The notes beneath the pieces were generated by a model. It had not been told where the DNA came from, did no database searches, and saw only the letters and a program-made list of their open reading frames with translations. Positions 24,272 to 34,720 of a stretch of DNA of 64,000 bases are shown piece by piece; the stretch's first letter is position 1; the number at the start of each line of letters is the position of its first letter. This stretch comes from Azoarcus sp. CIB (lineage in GTDB: Bacteria > Pseudomonadota > Gammaproteobacteria > Burkholderiales > Rhodocyclaceae), in the NCBI RefSeq assembly GCF_001190925.1, contig NZ_CP011072.1, positions 2,790,001 to 2,854,000 of the forward strand, read 5' to 3'. The position numbers and the translations under genes are program-made.

Positions 24272-25477
24272 ATGGCAACGGGAATCAAGGACAAGGTCGC
24301 CATCATCGGCATGGGCTGCTCGAAATTCGGCGAACGCTGGGACGTCGGCCCCTCCGAATTGCTGGCGGAAGCCTTCGAGGAAGCCCTGCTCGATGCGGGC
24401 ATCGAACGTAAACAGATCGAGGCGGCCTGGTACGGCTCCTGCTCCGATCCGATCAGCGTCGGCAACTCGGCCATCCCCGCCTCGATGGCGCTGCGGCTGG
24501 ACGGCATTCCGGTGAGCCACATGGAAAACATGTGCGCCACCGGCAGCGAGGTGCTGCGCGCCGCCGCCTATGCGGTGGCCAGCGGCGCGGTGGATTTCGC
24601 CCTGGCGATCGGCGCGGAGAAGCTCAAGGACACCGGCTACGGCGGCCTGCCTTTCGTCTACAAGGGAACCTTCAACGACCTGTGGCTTCCCCTGGGCTCG
24701 ACGCCGGCCGGCTTTGCCCAACTGGCCGCCGGCTACCGGGCCAAGCACGGCACCAGCAAGGAAGATCTGAAGCGGGCGATGGCCCACGTTTCATGGAAAA
24801 GCCATCAGAACGGAATGCTCAGTCCGAAGGCCCATCTGCGCAAGGCGGTCAGCATGGAGCAGATCCTCGGCGCCCCCATGATCGCAGACCCGCTCGGCCT
24901 CTACGACTGCTGCGGGGTCAGCGACGGCGCCGCGGCAGCGATTGTCACCACCCCCGAAATCGCCCGCGCCCTGGGGCGCAAGGACATGGTCACGATCAAG
25001 TCCATCCAGTTGGCGATCGGTTCCGGCGTCGAGTCGGGCACCTCCCAGTGGGACGGCAGCTATGTGCGCACCACCCGGGCGGCGGCGCAAAAAGCCTACG
25101 CGGAAGCCGGCATCAAGGACCCTCGCTCGGAACTGAGCCTGATGGAAGTGCACGACTGCTTCTCGATCACCGAACTGTCGACGATGGAGGATCTGTTCGT
25201 GTCTCCCGACGGCGGCGCGGTGCACGACATCCTCGACGGCTTTTTCGACCGGGATGGCGGCCTGCCCTGCCAGGTGGACGGCGGGCTCAAGTGCTTCGGC
25301 CACCCGATCGCCGCCTCCGGCCTGCGCATGGCCTATGAAATCTACAACCAGTTGCAGGGACGGGCCGGCGAGCGGCAGTTGAGCAATCCGAGCATCGGCC
25401 TGACCCACAACCTGGGCGGCGTACCCTATCTCGGCATCGCCGCGATTTCCATTCTCGGCCTGCACGGCGGCAAATGA
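24272..25477 (+). CDS. SCP2-type thiolase (acetyl-CoA C-acyltransferase-like)
   Basis: A 401-residue thiolase starting MATGIKDKVAIIGMGCSKFGERW; GAGGAG lies ten bases upstream and overlaps the end of the preceding gene. Catalytic features: ENMCATGSEVLRAAAYAVAS with nucleophilic cysteine (about residue 89), HDCFSITEL, CFGHPIAASGLRMAYE with the active histidine, and THNLGGVPYLG. It belongs to the SCP2/archaeal thiolase branch that works with DUF35 partners, as in BbsAB and the archaeal acetoacetyl-CoA complexes. The DUF35 partner is fused in the neighbour 15 bp upstream. It ends in an ATGA overlap with the CoA-transferase gene. Confidence 0.9.
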   Translation: MATGIKDKVAIIGMGCSKFGERWDVGPSELLAEAFEEALLDAGIERKQIEAAWYGSCSDPISVGNSAIPASMALRLDGIPVSHMENMCATGSEVLRAAAYAVASGAVDFALAIGAEKLKDTGYGGLPFVYKGTFNDLWLPLGSTPAGFAQLAAGYRAKHGTSKEDLKRAMAHVSWKSHQNGMLSPKAHLRKAVSMEQILGAPMIADPLGLYDCCGVSDGAAAAIVTTPEIARALGRKDMVTIKSIQLAIGSGVESGTSQWDGSYVRTTRAAAQKAYAEAGIKDPRSELSLMEVHDCFSITELSTMEDLFVSPDGGAVHDILDGFFDRDGGLPCQVDGGLKCFGHPIAASGLRMAYEIYNQLQGRAGERQLSNPSIGLTHNLGGVPYLGIAAISILGLHGGK

Positions 25478-26730
25478 ACCACGCCCTCTCCGCCGATCGC
25501 CTGGCCGACATTCTGGCGCCCGGCGCATCCGTGTATGTGCCGGGCGGGATCGCGGTACCCGTCGCTTTTCTCGCCGACTTGCAGAACCGGCCGGAGCGCA
25601 GCCGCGATCTGCACATCCTGACCAGCATCGCGCCCGGCATCGACATCCCCTTCGACGTCGATAGACTCCATCCCAGTGCCGTCGTCAGCGGCCTGTTCAT
25701 GCAGCCGGCGTTGCGCGAGGCGCAACGCGCCGGGCGTTATCGCCTGCTGCCCATGAGCTACGGCGGTTTCGTGCGCCACCTGCAGGACAACGCGAACTTC
25801 GACCTGAGCGTGTTCCAGGTCACCCCCCCGGATGCGGCCGGCAATTGCTCCCTCGGACCGTCCGTGGAATTCCTGCCGCTGGCCGTGCGCCAGAGCCGCC
25901 AGTTGCTGGCCTTGATCAATCCGCGCCTGCCGCGCATCCCGGGCGCCGCCGCCTTACCTTACGATCGCTTCGATTACGTCTGCGAGATCGACTCGGCGCT
26001 GCCCGAGTACCGCACCGACACCGACGAGCCGACCCGCGCCATCGCCCGCCACATCGCGGCGCTGGTGGAGGATGGCAGCACCTTGCAGATGGGACTGGGC
26101 AAGGTGCCCACCGCACTGGCCGGCGCCTTGCGCAATCATCGGCGCCTGCGGCTGTTTTCCGGCATGCTCTCCGACGGCATGCGGGAACTCGCCGAGGCCG
26201 GAGCGCTGGACCTCGACTTCGCCCATACCGCCTGCGTCGTCGCCGGCAGCCGCGACCTCTACGCCTGGGCCACCGGGTTCGCGCCGCTACGCGTACTCGG
26301 CTGCGAAGTGACCCACGATGCACGCACCCTGCTCGCCCAGCACCGCTTCGTCGCGGTCAATTCGGCCCTCGAAGTGGATCTGTTCGGCCAATGCAACCTG
26401 GAACACGCCGAAGGCCAGGCGGTCAGCGGTGCCGGCGGCGCCCCGGACTTCGCCCGGGCGGCCCGTCTCGCAGCCAAAGGCAGCAGCATCGTCGCCCTCA
26501 ACGCCACCTACAAGCGCGGCGCCGCTTCGCGCATCGTGCCCTGCCTGGGGGACCTGTCCATTTCATCGCTGTCCCGCATCGACGTCGACCTGGTGGTCAC
26601 CGAATTCGGTGTCGCCGATCTGCGCGGCGCCAGCGTCCACCAAAGAGCGCAGGCCCTGATCGGCATCGCCGCGCCGACCTTCCGCGCCACCCTGCAAGAA
26701 GCCTGGGATGCCTTCGCGCAGCGTCTCTGA
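25474..26730 (+). CDS. Acetyl-CoA hydrolase/4-hydroxybutyrate CoA-transferase family protein
   Basis: A 418-residue class I CoA-transferase. ASVYVPGGIAVPVAFLADL opens the N-terminal half; LQMGLGKVPTALAGAL and LRLFSGMLSDGMREL follow. The active-site segment NSALEVDLFGQCNLEHAEG carries the glutamate that forms the acyl-glutamyl anhydride in this family. The C-terminus RIDVDLVVTEFGVADLRGAS is diagnostic. Its ATG overlaps the thiolase stop by four bases, so production is coupled. It would move CoA between an acid intermediate and acetyl- or succinyl-CoA, or recycle the acid released by the thiolase step. Confidence 0.92.
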   Translation: MNHALSADRLADILAPGASVYVPGGIAVPVAFLADLQNRPERSRDLHILTSIAPGIDIPFDVDRLHPSAVVSGLFMQPALREAQRAGRYRLLPMSYGGFVRHLQDNANFDLSVFQVTPPDAAGNCSLGPSVEFLPLAVRQSRQLLALINPRLPRIPGAAALPYDRFDYVCEIDSALPEYRTDTDEPTRAIARHIAALVEDGSTLQMGLGKVPTALAGALRNHRRLRLFSGMLSDGMRELAEAGALDLDFAHTACVVAGSRDLYAWATGFAPLRVLGCEVTHDARTLLAQHRFVAVNSALEVDLFGQCNLEHAEGQAVSGAGGAPDFARAARLAAKGSSIVALNATYKRGAASRIVPCLGDLSISSLSRIDVDLVVTEFGVADLRGASVHQRAQALIGIAAPTFRATLQEAWDAFAQRL

Positions 26731-26783
26731 ATCGTCGCTTCCGACGGTGAAAGTCTACGGCCCACCGCCCTAAATTGTCGTTT
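26730..26783. promoter_or_regulatory. Candidate regulatory region upstream of fadB
   Basis: Two elements lie in the 92-bp gap before fadB. AATCGTCGCTTCCGA at 26730-26744 is identical over 15 bases to a site at 40700-40714 upstream of the ETF-QO gene. TGTCGTTT at 26776-26783 is the inverted half of the ATCGTCC-type element. fadB may therefore have its own promoter inside the plus-strand cluster. Confidence 0.42.
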
Positions 26784-26822
26784 GTCCCGGCCCAAGGTCC
26801 GACCCCAACAAGGAGAATCGTT

Positions 26823-28973
<2,151 letters not shown>

Positions 28974-29013
28974 CGCCCGTGGCGGATCAGGCCCCCACCC
29001 GAAAGGATTTCCC

Positions 29014-29796
29014 ATGAAACTCGATTCCACTCTATCGGCCGTCGTCACCGGCGGCGCCTCCGGACTCGGCGCCGCCGTGGCCCGCCGGCTCGCCGCACAA
29101 GGCGTCAAAGTCGCGTTGTTCGATCTCAACGAGACCCTCGGCGAAGCCTTGGCACGGGAAATCGGCGGCCTCTTCTGCACGGTCAACGTCACCGACGAGG
29201 CACAAGTCGATACCGCCTTCGCCAAAGCCCGCGCAGCCCACGGGCAGGAACGCATCCTGGTCAACTGCGCCGGCATCGGTGGTGCGGCGAAGACCGCCAG
29301 TCGGGACAAGGCCAGTGGCGAGACCCGGCACTTTCCGCTGGATCTCTTCGAACGGGTTATCCAGGTCAACCTGATCGGCGCTTTCCGCTGCATCGCCAAG
29401 GCGTCCGCCGGCATGCTCACGTTGCCCCCGCTCGAGGACGGCGAGCGCGGCGTCATCGTCAACACCTCCTCGGTCGCGGCCCAGGACGGGCAGATCGGCC
29501 AGGCCGCCTATGCAGCCTCGAAGGCCGCCATCGTCGGCATCACCCTGCCGGTCGCGCGCGACCTGATGAACGACGGCATTCGCATCAATACCATCATGCC
29601 GGGGATTTTCGACACCCCGCTGCTACAAGGCACCCCCGACAACGTGAGGGAGGCCCTGGCCGCTTCGGTCCCCTTCCCCAAACGCTTCGGCCGCCCCGAC
29701 GAATTCGCCGCGGTCGCCGAGACCATGATCACCACCACCTACTTCAACGGCGAATCCGTTCGTCTCGACGGTGCGATCCGCATGTCGCCCCGCTGA
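29014..29796 (+). CDS. HSD10-like SDR (3-hydroxyacyl-CoA dehydrogenase type II)
   Basis: A 260-residue SDR starting MKLDSTLSAVVTGGASGLG, with AAAGGA about nine bases upstream. LFDLNET after the second strand favours NAD. NCAGIGGAAKT, HFPLDLFERVIQVNLIG, TSSVAAQDGQIGQAAYAASK (intact S-Y-K) and IMPGIFDTPLLQG match 17beta-HSD10/type II 3-hydroxyacyl-CoA dehydrogenases, which oxidise 2-methyl-3-hydroxyacyl-CoA and steroid alcohols. The C-terminus lacks the usual GG motif and reads FNGESVRLDGAIRM, also HSD10-like. It lies between fadB and a thiolase in the same operon. Confidence 0.93.
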   Translation: MKLDSTLSAVVTGGASGLGAAVARRLAAQGVKVALFDLNETLGEALAREIGGLFCTVNVTDEAQVDTAFAKARAAHGQERILVNCAGIGGAAKTASRDKASGETRHFPLDLFERVIQVNLIGAFRCIAKASAGMLTLPPLEDGERGVIVNTSSVAAQDGQIGQAAYAASKAAIVGITLPVARDLMNDGIRINTIMPGIFDTPLLQGTPDNVREALAASVPFPKRFGRPDEFAAVAETMITTTYFNGESVRLDGAIRMSPR

Positions 29797-29844
29797 ATCG
29801 GCGTTTCGCTCTTTTTCGATTGACCACTCACTGGAGAAACACAC

Positions 29845-31023
29845 ATGGCTGAAGCATATATCGTCGCCGCGGTACGCACCGCCGGCGGCCGCAGGGGAGG
29901 ACGCCTGTCCGGCTGGCACCCGGTCGAACTGGCGGCAACGGTTCTCGACGCCCTGCTCGACCGCAGCGGGATCGACCCGGCCGCGGTCGAGGACGTCATC
30001 ATGGGCTGCGTGCAGCAGGCCGGCGAGCAATCCAACAACATCGGCCGCAATGCGGTGCTCGCCTCGCGCCTGCCGGAATCCGTGCCCGGCACCACGCTGG
30101 ACCGGCAGTGCGGCTCGTCGCAGCAGGCCCTGCACTTCGCCGCGCAGGCGGTGATGTCCGGCACCATGGACGTGGTGATCGCGGCGGGCGTGGAAGCGAT
30201 GAGCCGGGTGCCGATGTTCGTGCCGCAGAAACTTGCGCTGGAGAACGGCCTCGGCGAATACATGAGCCCGGAAATCCGCCGGCGCTATCCCGAGGGCGAT
30301 TTCAGCCAGTTCATCGGCGCGGAACTCATCGCCCGCAAGCACGGATTCTCCCGCGACGACCTGGAACGCTTCGCCTACGCAACCACCCAGAAGGCAATCG
30401 ACGCCACCCGCGCGGGGCGCTTCGCCGACGAAATCCTGCCCGTCGAGGTGCGCCTCGCCGACGGCACGCGGCCCGGCGAGCAGCATACTGTCGACGAAGG
30501 CATCCGCTTCGACGCGACGCTGGAAAGCATCCACGCCGTCAAGCTGCTGACCGAGGGCGGCAGCATCTCCGCGGCGACCGCCAGCCAGGTCTGCGACGGC
30601 GCCAGCGGCGTCATGGTGGTCAGCGAACGCGCCCTCAAGACCCTCGGCCTGACGCCCCTGGCCCGGGTGCACCACATGAGCGTACTGGGCGGCGATCCGT
30701 GGATCATGCTCGAAGCCCCGCTGGCGGCCACGGAAGCAGCACTGCGCAAGGCCGGCATGAAGATCGGCGACATCGACCTGTACGAAGTCAACGAAGCCTT
30801 CGCGCCGGTGCCGCTGGCTTGGTTGAAAGCCATCGGGGCCGATCCCGAGCGCCTGAACATAAATGGCGGAGCGATCGCCCTGGGCCATCCCCTCGGGGCT
30901 TCCGGCACCAAGCTGATGACCACCCTGATCAACGCCCTCAAGCAGCGCGGCAAGCGTTACGGTCTGCAGACGATGTGCGAAGGTGGCGGCATGGCCAACG
31001 TCACCATCATCGAACGCTGCTGA
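29845..31023 (+). CDS. Acetyl-CoA acetyltransferase/3-ketoacyl-CoA thiolase (FadA-like)
   Basis: A 392-residue classical thiolase. Nucleophile Cys89 in TLDRQCGSSQQAL, NEAFAPVPLAW, His348 in ALGHPLGASG, and the second cysteine (378) in MCEGGGMANV; all three active-site blocks are complete. The position downstream of fadB and the HSD10-like SDR makes it the likely beta subunit or final thiolase of the pathway. A second, SCP2-type thiolase 5 kb upstream presumably handles a different, branched or ring-derived substrate. GGAGAAAC lies upstream of the ATG. Confidence 0.94.
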   Translation: MAEAYIVAAVRTAGGRRGGRLSGWHPVELAATVLDALLDRSGIDPAAVEDVIMGCVQQAGEQSNNIGRNAVLASRLPESVPGTTLDRQCGSSQQALHFAAQAVMSGTMDVVIAAGVEAMSRVPMFVPQKLALENGLGEYMSPEIRRRYPEGDFSQFIGAELIARKHGFSRDDLERFAYATTQKAIDATRAGRFADEILPVEVRLADGTRPGEQHTVDEGIRFDATLESIHAVKLLTEGGSISAATASQVCDGASGVMVVSERALKTLGLTPLARVHHMSVLGGDPWIMLEAPLAATEAALRKAGMKIGDIDLYEVNEAFAPVPLAWLKAIGADPERLNINGGAIALGHPLGASGTKLMTTLINALKQRGKRYGLQTMCEGGGMANVTIIERC

Positions 31024-31046
31024 CGGCATACTGGAGGAAACCCACG

Positions 31047-31496
31047 GTGGAACTCGAATATGTCTTCAGCTACAGCGCTTCGGTTATCGACCTCCAGCAC
31101 GTGGGCGGTCCTTTCGGCAAGCGCCGGATTGCGCGCTGTGGCGCTGGGATGATCAACGGCCCTAAGCTCAACGGCGAAGTGCTGGAAGGCGCGCATGACT
31201 GGATACTCGACGGCCCCGACGGCTGGGGCCGGATCGACGTGCGCGCGCAATTTCGCACCCACGACGGATGCGTGATCTATGCCCAGTATCTCGGTGTCCT
31301 CGAGTATAACGAGAAGTACTCGGCTGCGATTCGCGAAGGCGGCGAGACTGCCTTCGAGGATATATATTTTCGCAGCACACCGCGCTTCGAAACCGACGAC
31401 CCCCGCTATATCTGGCTGACGCAATCGGTATTTGTCGGACGTGGTCGAATCCTCCCTGGATACGCCGTTTGCTGGGAGATCTACCGAGTGACTTGA
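31047..31496 (+). CDS. DUF3237 (UPF0311) family protein
   Basis: A 149-residue protein with GTG start (MELEYVFSYSASVIDLQHVG), with GGAGG nine bases upstream. Segments INGPKLNGEVLEGAHDWIL, GRIDVRAQFRTHDGCVIYAQYLGVLEY, YFRSTPRFETDDPRYIWL and FVGRGRILPGYAVCWEIYRV are the DUF3237 pattern, a small beta-barrel of unknown function that recurs in catabolic gene clusters. No signal peptide. It follows the thiolase by 23 bp and ends the plus-strand operon, right before the convergent hairpin at 31509. Confidence 0.87.
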   Translation: MELEYVFSYSASVIDLQHVGGPFGKRRIARCGAGMINGPKLNGEVLEGAHDWILDGPDGWGRIDVRAQFRTHDGCVIYAQYLGVLEYNEKYSAAIREGGETAFEDIYFRSTPRFETDDPRYIWLTQSVFVGRGRILPGYAVCWEIYRVT

Positions 31497-31508
31497 GGCG
31501 CCGCGCCA

Positions 31509-31532
31509 GTAAGCCGCCCTTGGGCGGCCTAC
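31509..31532. terminator. Hairpin between convergent operons
   Basis: GTAAGCCGCCC and GGGCGGCCTAC pair over 11 positions (one wobble) around a 2-base loop, 13 bp after the DUF3237 stop. There is no clear T-run on either strand, so it is an atypical intrinsic terminator at best. Confidence 0.5.
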
Positions 31533-31714
31533 TGCTTCATCCTCAGAGGGGGGGATTCGTCGACCATCGCGGCATAACGGACTGGCATGACGTAATCGTA
31601 GAACTCGCTCATCACACCGCAATACCTGGAGCAAATCCGTAAGCCGCTGTAAATTGGGGGCTCGCGAGCACCATTCTACAGCTGCTACAAGACCAACCGG
31701 ATCGCCTCAAGCTT

Positions 31715-31740
31715 CGGGAGCCAGGCCTGAACGGCTCCCG
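31715..31740. terminator. Hairpin downstream of the minus-strand VOC gene
   Basis: CGGGAGCC and GGCTCCCG form a perfect 8-bp stem around a 10-base loop, 18 bp beyond the stop of the VOC gene. The flank has no strong T-run. It is a likely end of the DUF1302-to-VOC transcript. Confidence 0.45.
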
Positions 31741-31757
31741 CTTCGTCCTCACGAGTC

Positions 31758-32222
31758 TCAGAGCGTGAACTCCTCGACCAGTTGCACCAGATTCCCGTCA
31801 TGATCATGGAACAGGAACGACTTAAGCCGCCCGCCGCCCACCGCCCAAACGTAGCCGGTCTGTGTTTCGTAACCCGCTGCACGGATGGTCTGAAACCATT
31901 CATCGATGTTACTCACGCGCAAGGCCAGTTCCCTGATACCGGTATGGTCATAGCCTAGATACTCCCTCGGGGTCTGGCGCACCCGAGGGTTCTCGGGCTG
32001 CTGCAATTCAAGCTTGGCTCCCGTGGGGGAAGTCAGCATGACCATGCGCGACCGCGCGCCACTAACGTGAAAGATATCGTCCAGTGTGTCTTGGGAAAAG
32101 AGAGCCTCATCCTTGTCGGGAATGACCGTATCGATGTACGGCGAAAAGCCCAAGATATCCCGGTACAGCCCCAGCGCCTGGTCCATGTCACTGACCACCA
32201 AGCACATATGATGGAAATCCAT
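31758..32222 (-). CDS. VOC (glyoxalase-like) family protein
   Basis: A 154-residue single VOC module starting MDFHHMCLVVSDMDQALGLYRDILGF; a GGAG lies about ten bases upstream, and the longer frame overlaps the RND gene without support. Candidate metal ligands are H5, the E of KLELQQPENPR, the H of GYDHTGIRELALRVSN and the E of LFHDHDGNLVQLVEE, an H/E/H/E set as in glyoxalase I or epimerases. It is the last gene of the envelope cassette, 46 bp after the RND transporter. Substrate unknown. Confidence 0.88.
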   Translation of the reverse strand: MDFHHMCLVVSDMDQALGLYRDILGFSPYIDTVIPDKDEALFSQDTLDDIFHVSGARSRMVMLTSPTGAKLELQQPENPRVRQTPREYLGYDHTGIRELALRVSNIDEWFQTIRAAGYETQTGYVWAVGGGRLKSFLFHDHDGNLVQLVEEFTL

Positions 32223-32268
32223 CGCGCAATCTCCTCTGCAACGTCGAACCTGACGCAAGACCCTTTCT

Positions 32269-34719
32269 TCAGCCGCCAGCACGCTGCACTGGCGACCCTT
32301 CACGCACTGCTGCCGGCAGCAACAGGCTCAGTACCGCGGGAATAATCAGGATGGCGCCCACCATGTTCCACAGGAACATGATCGCCAGTAACAGTCCCAT
32401 GTCGGCTTGGAACTTGATGTCGGAAAACAACCACGTCGCCACGCCCAGCGCCAGCGTCACGGCGGTCACCGCGATGGCTGCGCCGGTGGTCTTGAGGGTT
32501 TCGCCATAGGCGTCTTTGAGACTCATCCCCATCCTGAGGTAGTTCTCGAGTCGGTTATAAAGATAGATACCGTAGTCGACGCCGATACCCACGCCCAGCA
32601 CGATCACTGGCAGCGTCGCCACTTTGACCCCGAGCCCGAGTTTGGCCATGATCGCCTCGCAAAGGATCGAGGTAATGAGAAGCGGCAGAATGAGTGCCGT
32701 AGTCACCTTCCACGACTTGAACTCCCACCACACCAGCAGTGCGACGACGCCGTACACCAGGAACAACATCAGGCGCTCCGCCCGCTTGACCACAATATTG
32801 GTGACCGCCTCGATGCCAGCGTTGCCGGCGGCAAGAAGAAACTCGGCATGTTCGGTGTTGTTCGCCGCGGCGAACGCCTCCGCGGCGGCCACCACCCGCG
32901 TCAAGGTATCAGCCTTGTGATCCTCCAGGAACAGCAGGATCGACAGCATCGAGCAGTCGTACTTGTAGAAGTCCTGCCGCGTCATCTTCAGCGTGCCACT
33001 GGAGATGTATTCGTCTCGTGACAACCCGTACCATTTCAAGTTACCCCCCTGGAGCGCAGCGTTCAGGCCCTTCATCTCAGTGACCAGCGACTGTATGCCG
33101 ACCACCCCTTCGACCTCGCCCATGACTGCCTGGAAGCGGTCCACCGCCGAGGTCACCGGGTAGGTGCCACAGGTGTCAGGCCGGGTCTTGACCATGACCA
33201 CGAAGACGTCGGCGCTGTTCGCGTAGTTCGCACTGAGGAAGGCGACGTCCCGGTTGTAGCGGGAGTCCGCCCGCAGTTCCGGTGCGCCAGGATCGAGATC
33301 GCCGATGCGCAGGTCGCGCGCCATATACAGCGATGCAGCAAGAATCGCCAAGCCGGTCAGCACGACACCCAGCGCCCAGCGCCGCTCGGTTAGCCGCGAC
33401 AGGAAATCTCCGGTCCCGCGCCGCACCAGGGACTTGTTTTTCTCGCCTACCTTGAGCGCGCGGTGCTGCAACCCCCGCTCCGAGATCCCGGTATAGGACA
33501 TGATCACCGGCAGCAGGAAGATCTTGGTGAAGATGATGACCAGTACCCCAACGCAGGCGCTGATTGCCAGTTCCCGGATAACGCCGATGTCGATCACCAG
33601 CAGGGTCGAGAAACCGACCACGTTGCACAGCAGGGCGACTGAACCGGGCACGAACAGCAGACGGAAGGTCGCCTTCGACGCATCGACGCTGGATAGCCCC
33701 CCCAAGCGCTCCGCCACCATCGTGTTGATATTCTGGATCGCGTGGCTAACTCCGATCGCGAAGGTCAGGAAAGGCACCAGGGTCGAATAGGGATCGAGCG
33801 CGTACCCCATCAGGCGCACGATCCCCAGTTGCCACACCACCGCCAGGCTGCAGCAGAAGATCACCGACGCGGTGCTGCGCCAGCAGCGCGAGTAAAAGTA
33901 CAGCAGGCCAACCGTGAGCACGAAGGTGACGGCGAAAAACAAGGCCATGCTGCGCACGCCCTCGATCAGGTCGCCCATGATCTTGGCGAAGCCGGTAATG
34001 TGGATGCGCACACCCTCGACGGCATACTTGTCGCGCACCAGTTGTTCCAGGCGTTCCGAGAGCAGCCCGTAGTCGAGCGACTCGCCGGTCTGGGGGTCTT
34101 TTTCGAGCAGTGGCACCAGGATCACGGTGGAACGATGATCGTTGGCCACAAGGCTGCCGACGGTGCCCGAGCGGGACACGTTGCGCCTGATCTGGTCGAC
34201 GTGGCCAGGCGTCCCGTCGAAATCGTCTGGTACCACCAGGCCGCCGACGATGCCGTCCACGGTCACTTCGCGCCAGAACACATTGGGCGTCCACAAGGAC
34301 TTCATGTTGCCGCGGTCGACACCGGGAATGTAGAACACCTCGTCGTTGATCTTCTTCAGAGTGAGGAGGAAGTTCTTGTCGTAGATGTCGCCCCCGGTAT
34401 TCTCGACGACAATGCGCAGCACATTGCCCATCTTGCGCAGATCGTCCTCGTACACGAGGTAGTTTTCGATGTATGGATGGCTGGCCGGGATCATTTTCTG
34501 GAAGCTTGCCTCCAGCCCGATCTTCGACGCATGCCAGCCAAGGAATATCGACGCAACACAGAAAACCGCCAATACCCATATCCTGCGGTGAAACAGCAGA
34601 TGCTCGGCGTAGTCCGCGATCGTGCGCGCACCGTGGTGCGCCTCCAGATCGACATCGGACAGCGGCGTGACTTCCAGCGGAGTCGATTCCTTGCGTTCGT
34701 GAGGACTCAGGTCTGTCAT
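32269..34719 (-). CDS. RND superfamily (MMPL/HpnN-like) exporter
   Basis: An 816-residue inner-membrane protein. Hydrophobic segments: one near 47-66 (WVLAVFCVASIFLGW), a block at about 260-420 (MALFFAVTFVLTVGLLYF, LVPFLTFAIGVSHAIQNINT, LLVIDIGVIRELAISACVGV), one near 455, and a second block at about 640-800 (VVALLVWWEFKSW, VIVLGVGIGVDYGIYLYNRL, FLWNMVGAILIIPAVLSLLL), with two large periplasmic loops between, i.e. 12 helices. GVGIGVDY is the MMPL signature. HpnN moves hopanoids and MmpL proteins move lipids, so a hydrophobic small molecule is the likely cargo. Only one base separates its ATG from the stop of the YCF48-like gene. Confidence 0.93.
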   Translation of the reverse strand: MTDLSPHERKESTPLEVTPLSDVDLEAHHGARTIADYAEHLLFHRRIWVLAVFCVASIFLGWHASKIGLEASFQKMIPASHPYIENYLVYEDDLRKMGNVLRIVVENTGGDIYDKNFLLTLKKINDEVFYIPGVDRGNMKSLWTPNVFWREVTVDGIVGGLVVPDDFDGTPGHVDQIRRNVSRSGTVGSLVANDHRSTVILVPLLEKDPQTGESLDYGLLSERLEQLVRDKYAVEGVRIHITGFAKIMGDLIEGVRSMALFFAVTFVLTVGLLYFYSRCWRSTASVIFCCSLAVVWQLGIVRLMGYALDPYSTLVPFLTFAIGVSHAIQNINTMVAERLGGLSSVDASKATFRLLFVPGSVALLCNVVGFSTLLVIDIGVIRELAISACVGVLVIIFTKIFLLPVIMSYTGISERGLQHRALKVGEKNKSLVRRGTGDFLSRLTERRWALGVVLTGLAILAASLYMARDLRIGDLDPGAPELRADSRYNRDVAFLSANYANSADVFVVMVKTRPDTCGTYPVTSAVDRFQAVMGEVEGVVGIQSLVTEMKGLNAALQGGNLKWYGLSRDEYISSGTLKMTRQDFYKYDCSMLSILLFLEDHKADTLTRVVAAAEAFAAANNTEHAEFLLAAGNAGIEAVTNIVVKRAERLMLFLVYGVVALLVWWEFKSWKVTTALILPLLITSILCEAIMAKLGLGVKVATLPVIVLGVGIGVDYGIYLYNRLENYLRMGMSLKDAYGETLKTTGAAIAVTAVTLALGVATWLFSDIKFQADMGLLLAIMFLWNMVGAILIIPAVLSLLLPAAVREGSPVQRAGG

Positions 34720-34720
34720 T

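Noticed and set aside
31529-31612. A 27-codon minus-strand ORF (MSEFYDYVMPVRYAAMVDES...) in the convergent gap
   Set aside because: Its composition looks protein-like, but the ribosome site is weak (AGG at 12 bases), its stop lies inside the 31509 hairpin, and I recognise no family. Not enough to call a gene.
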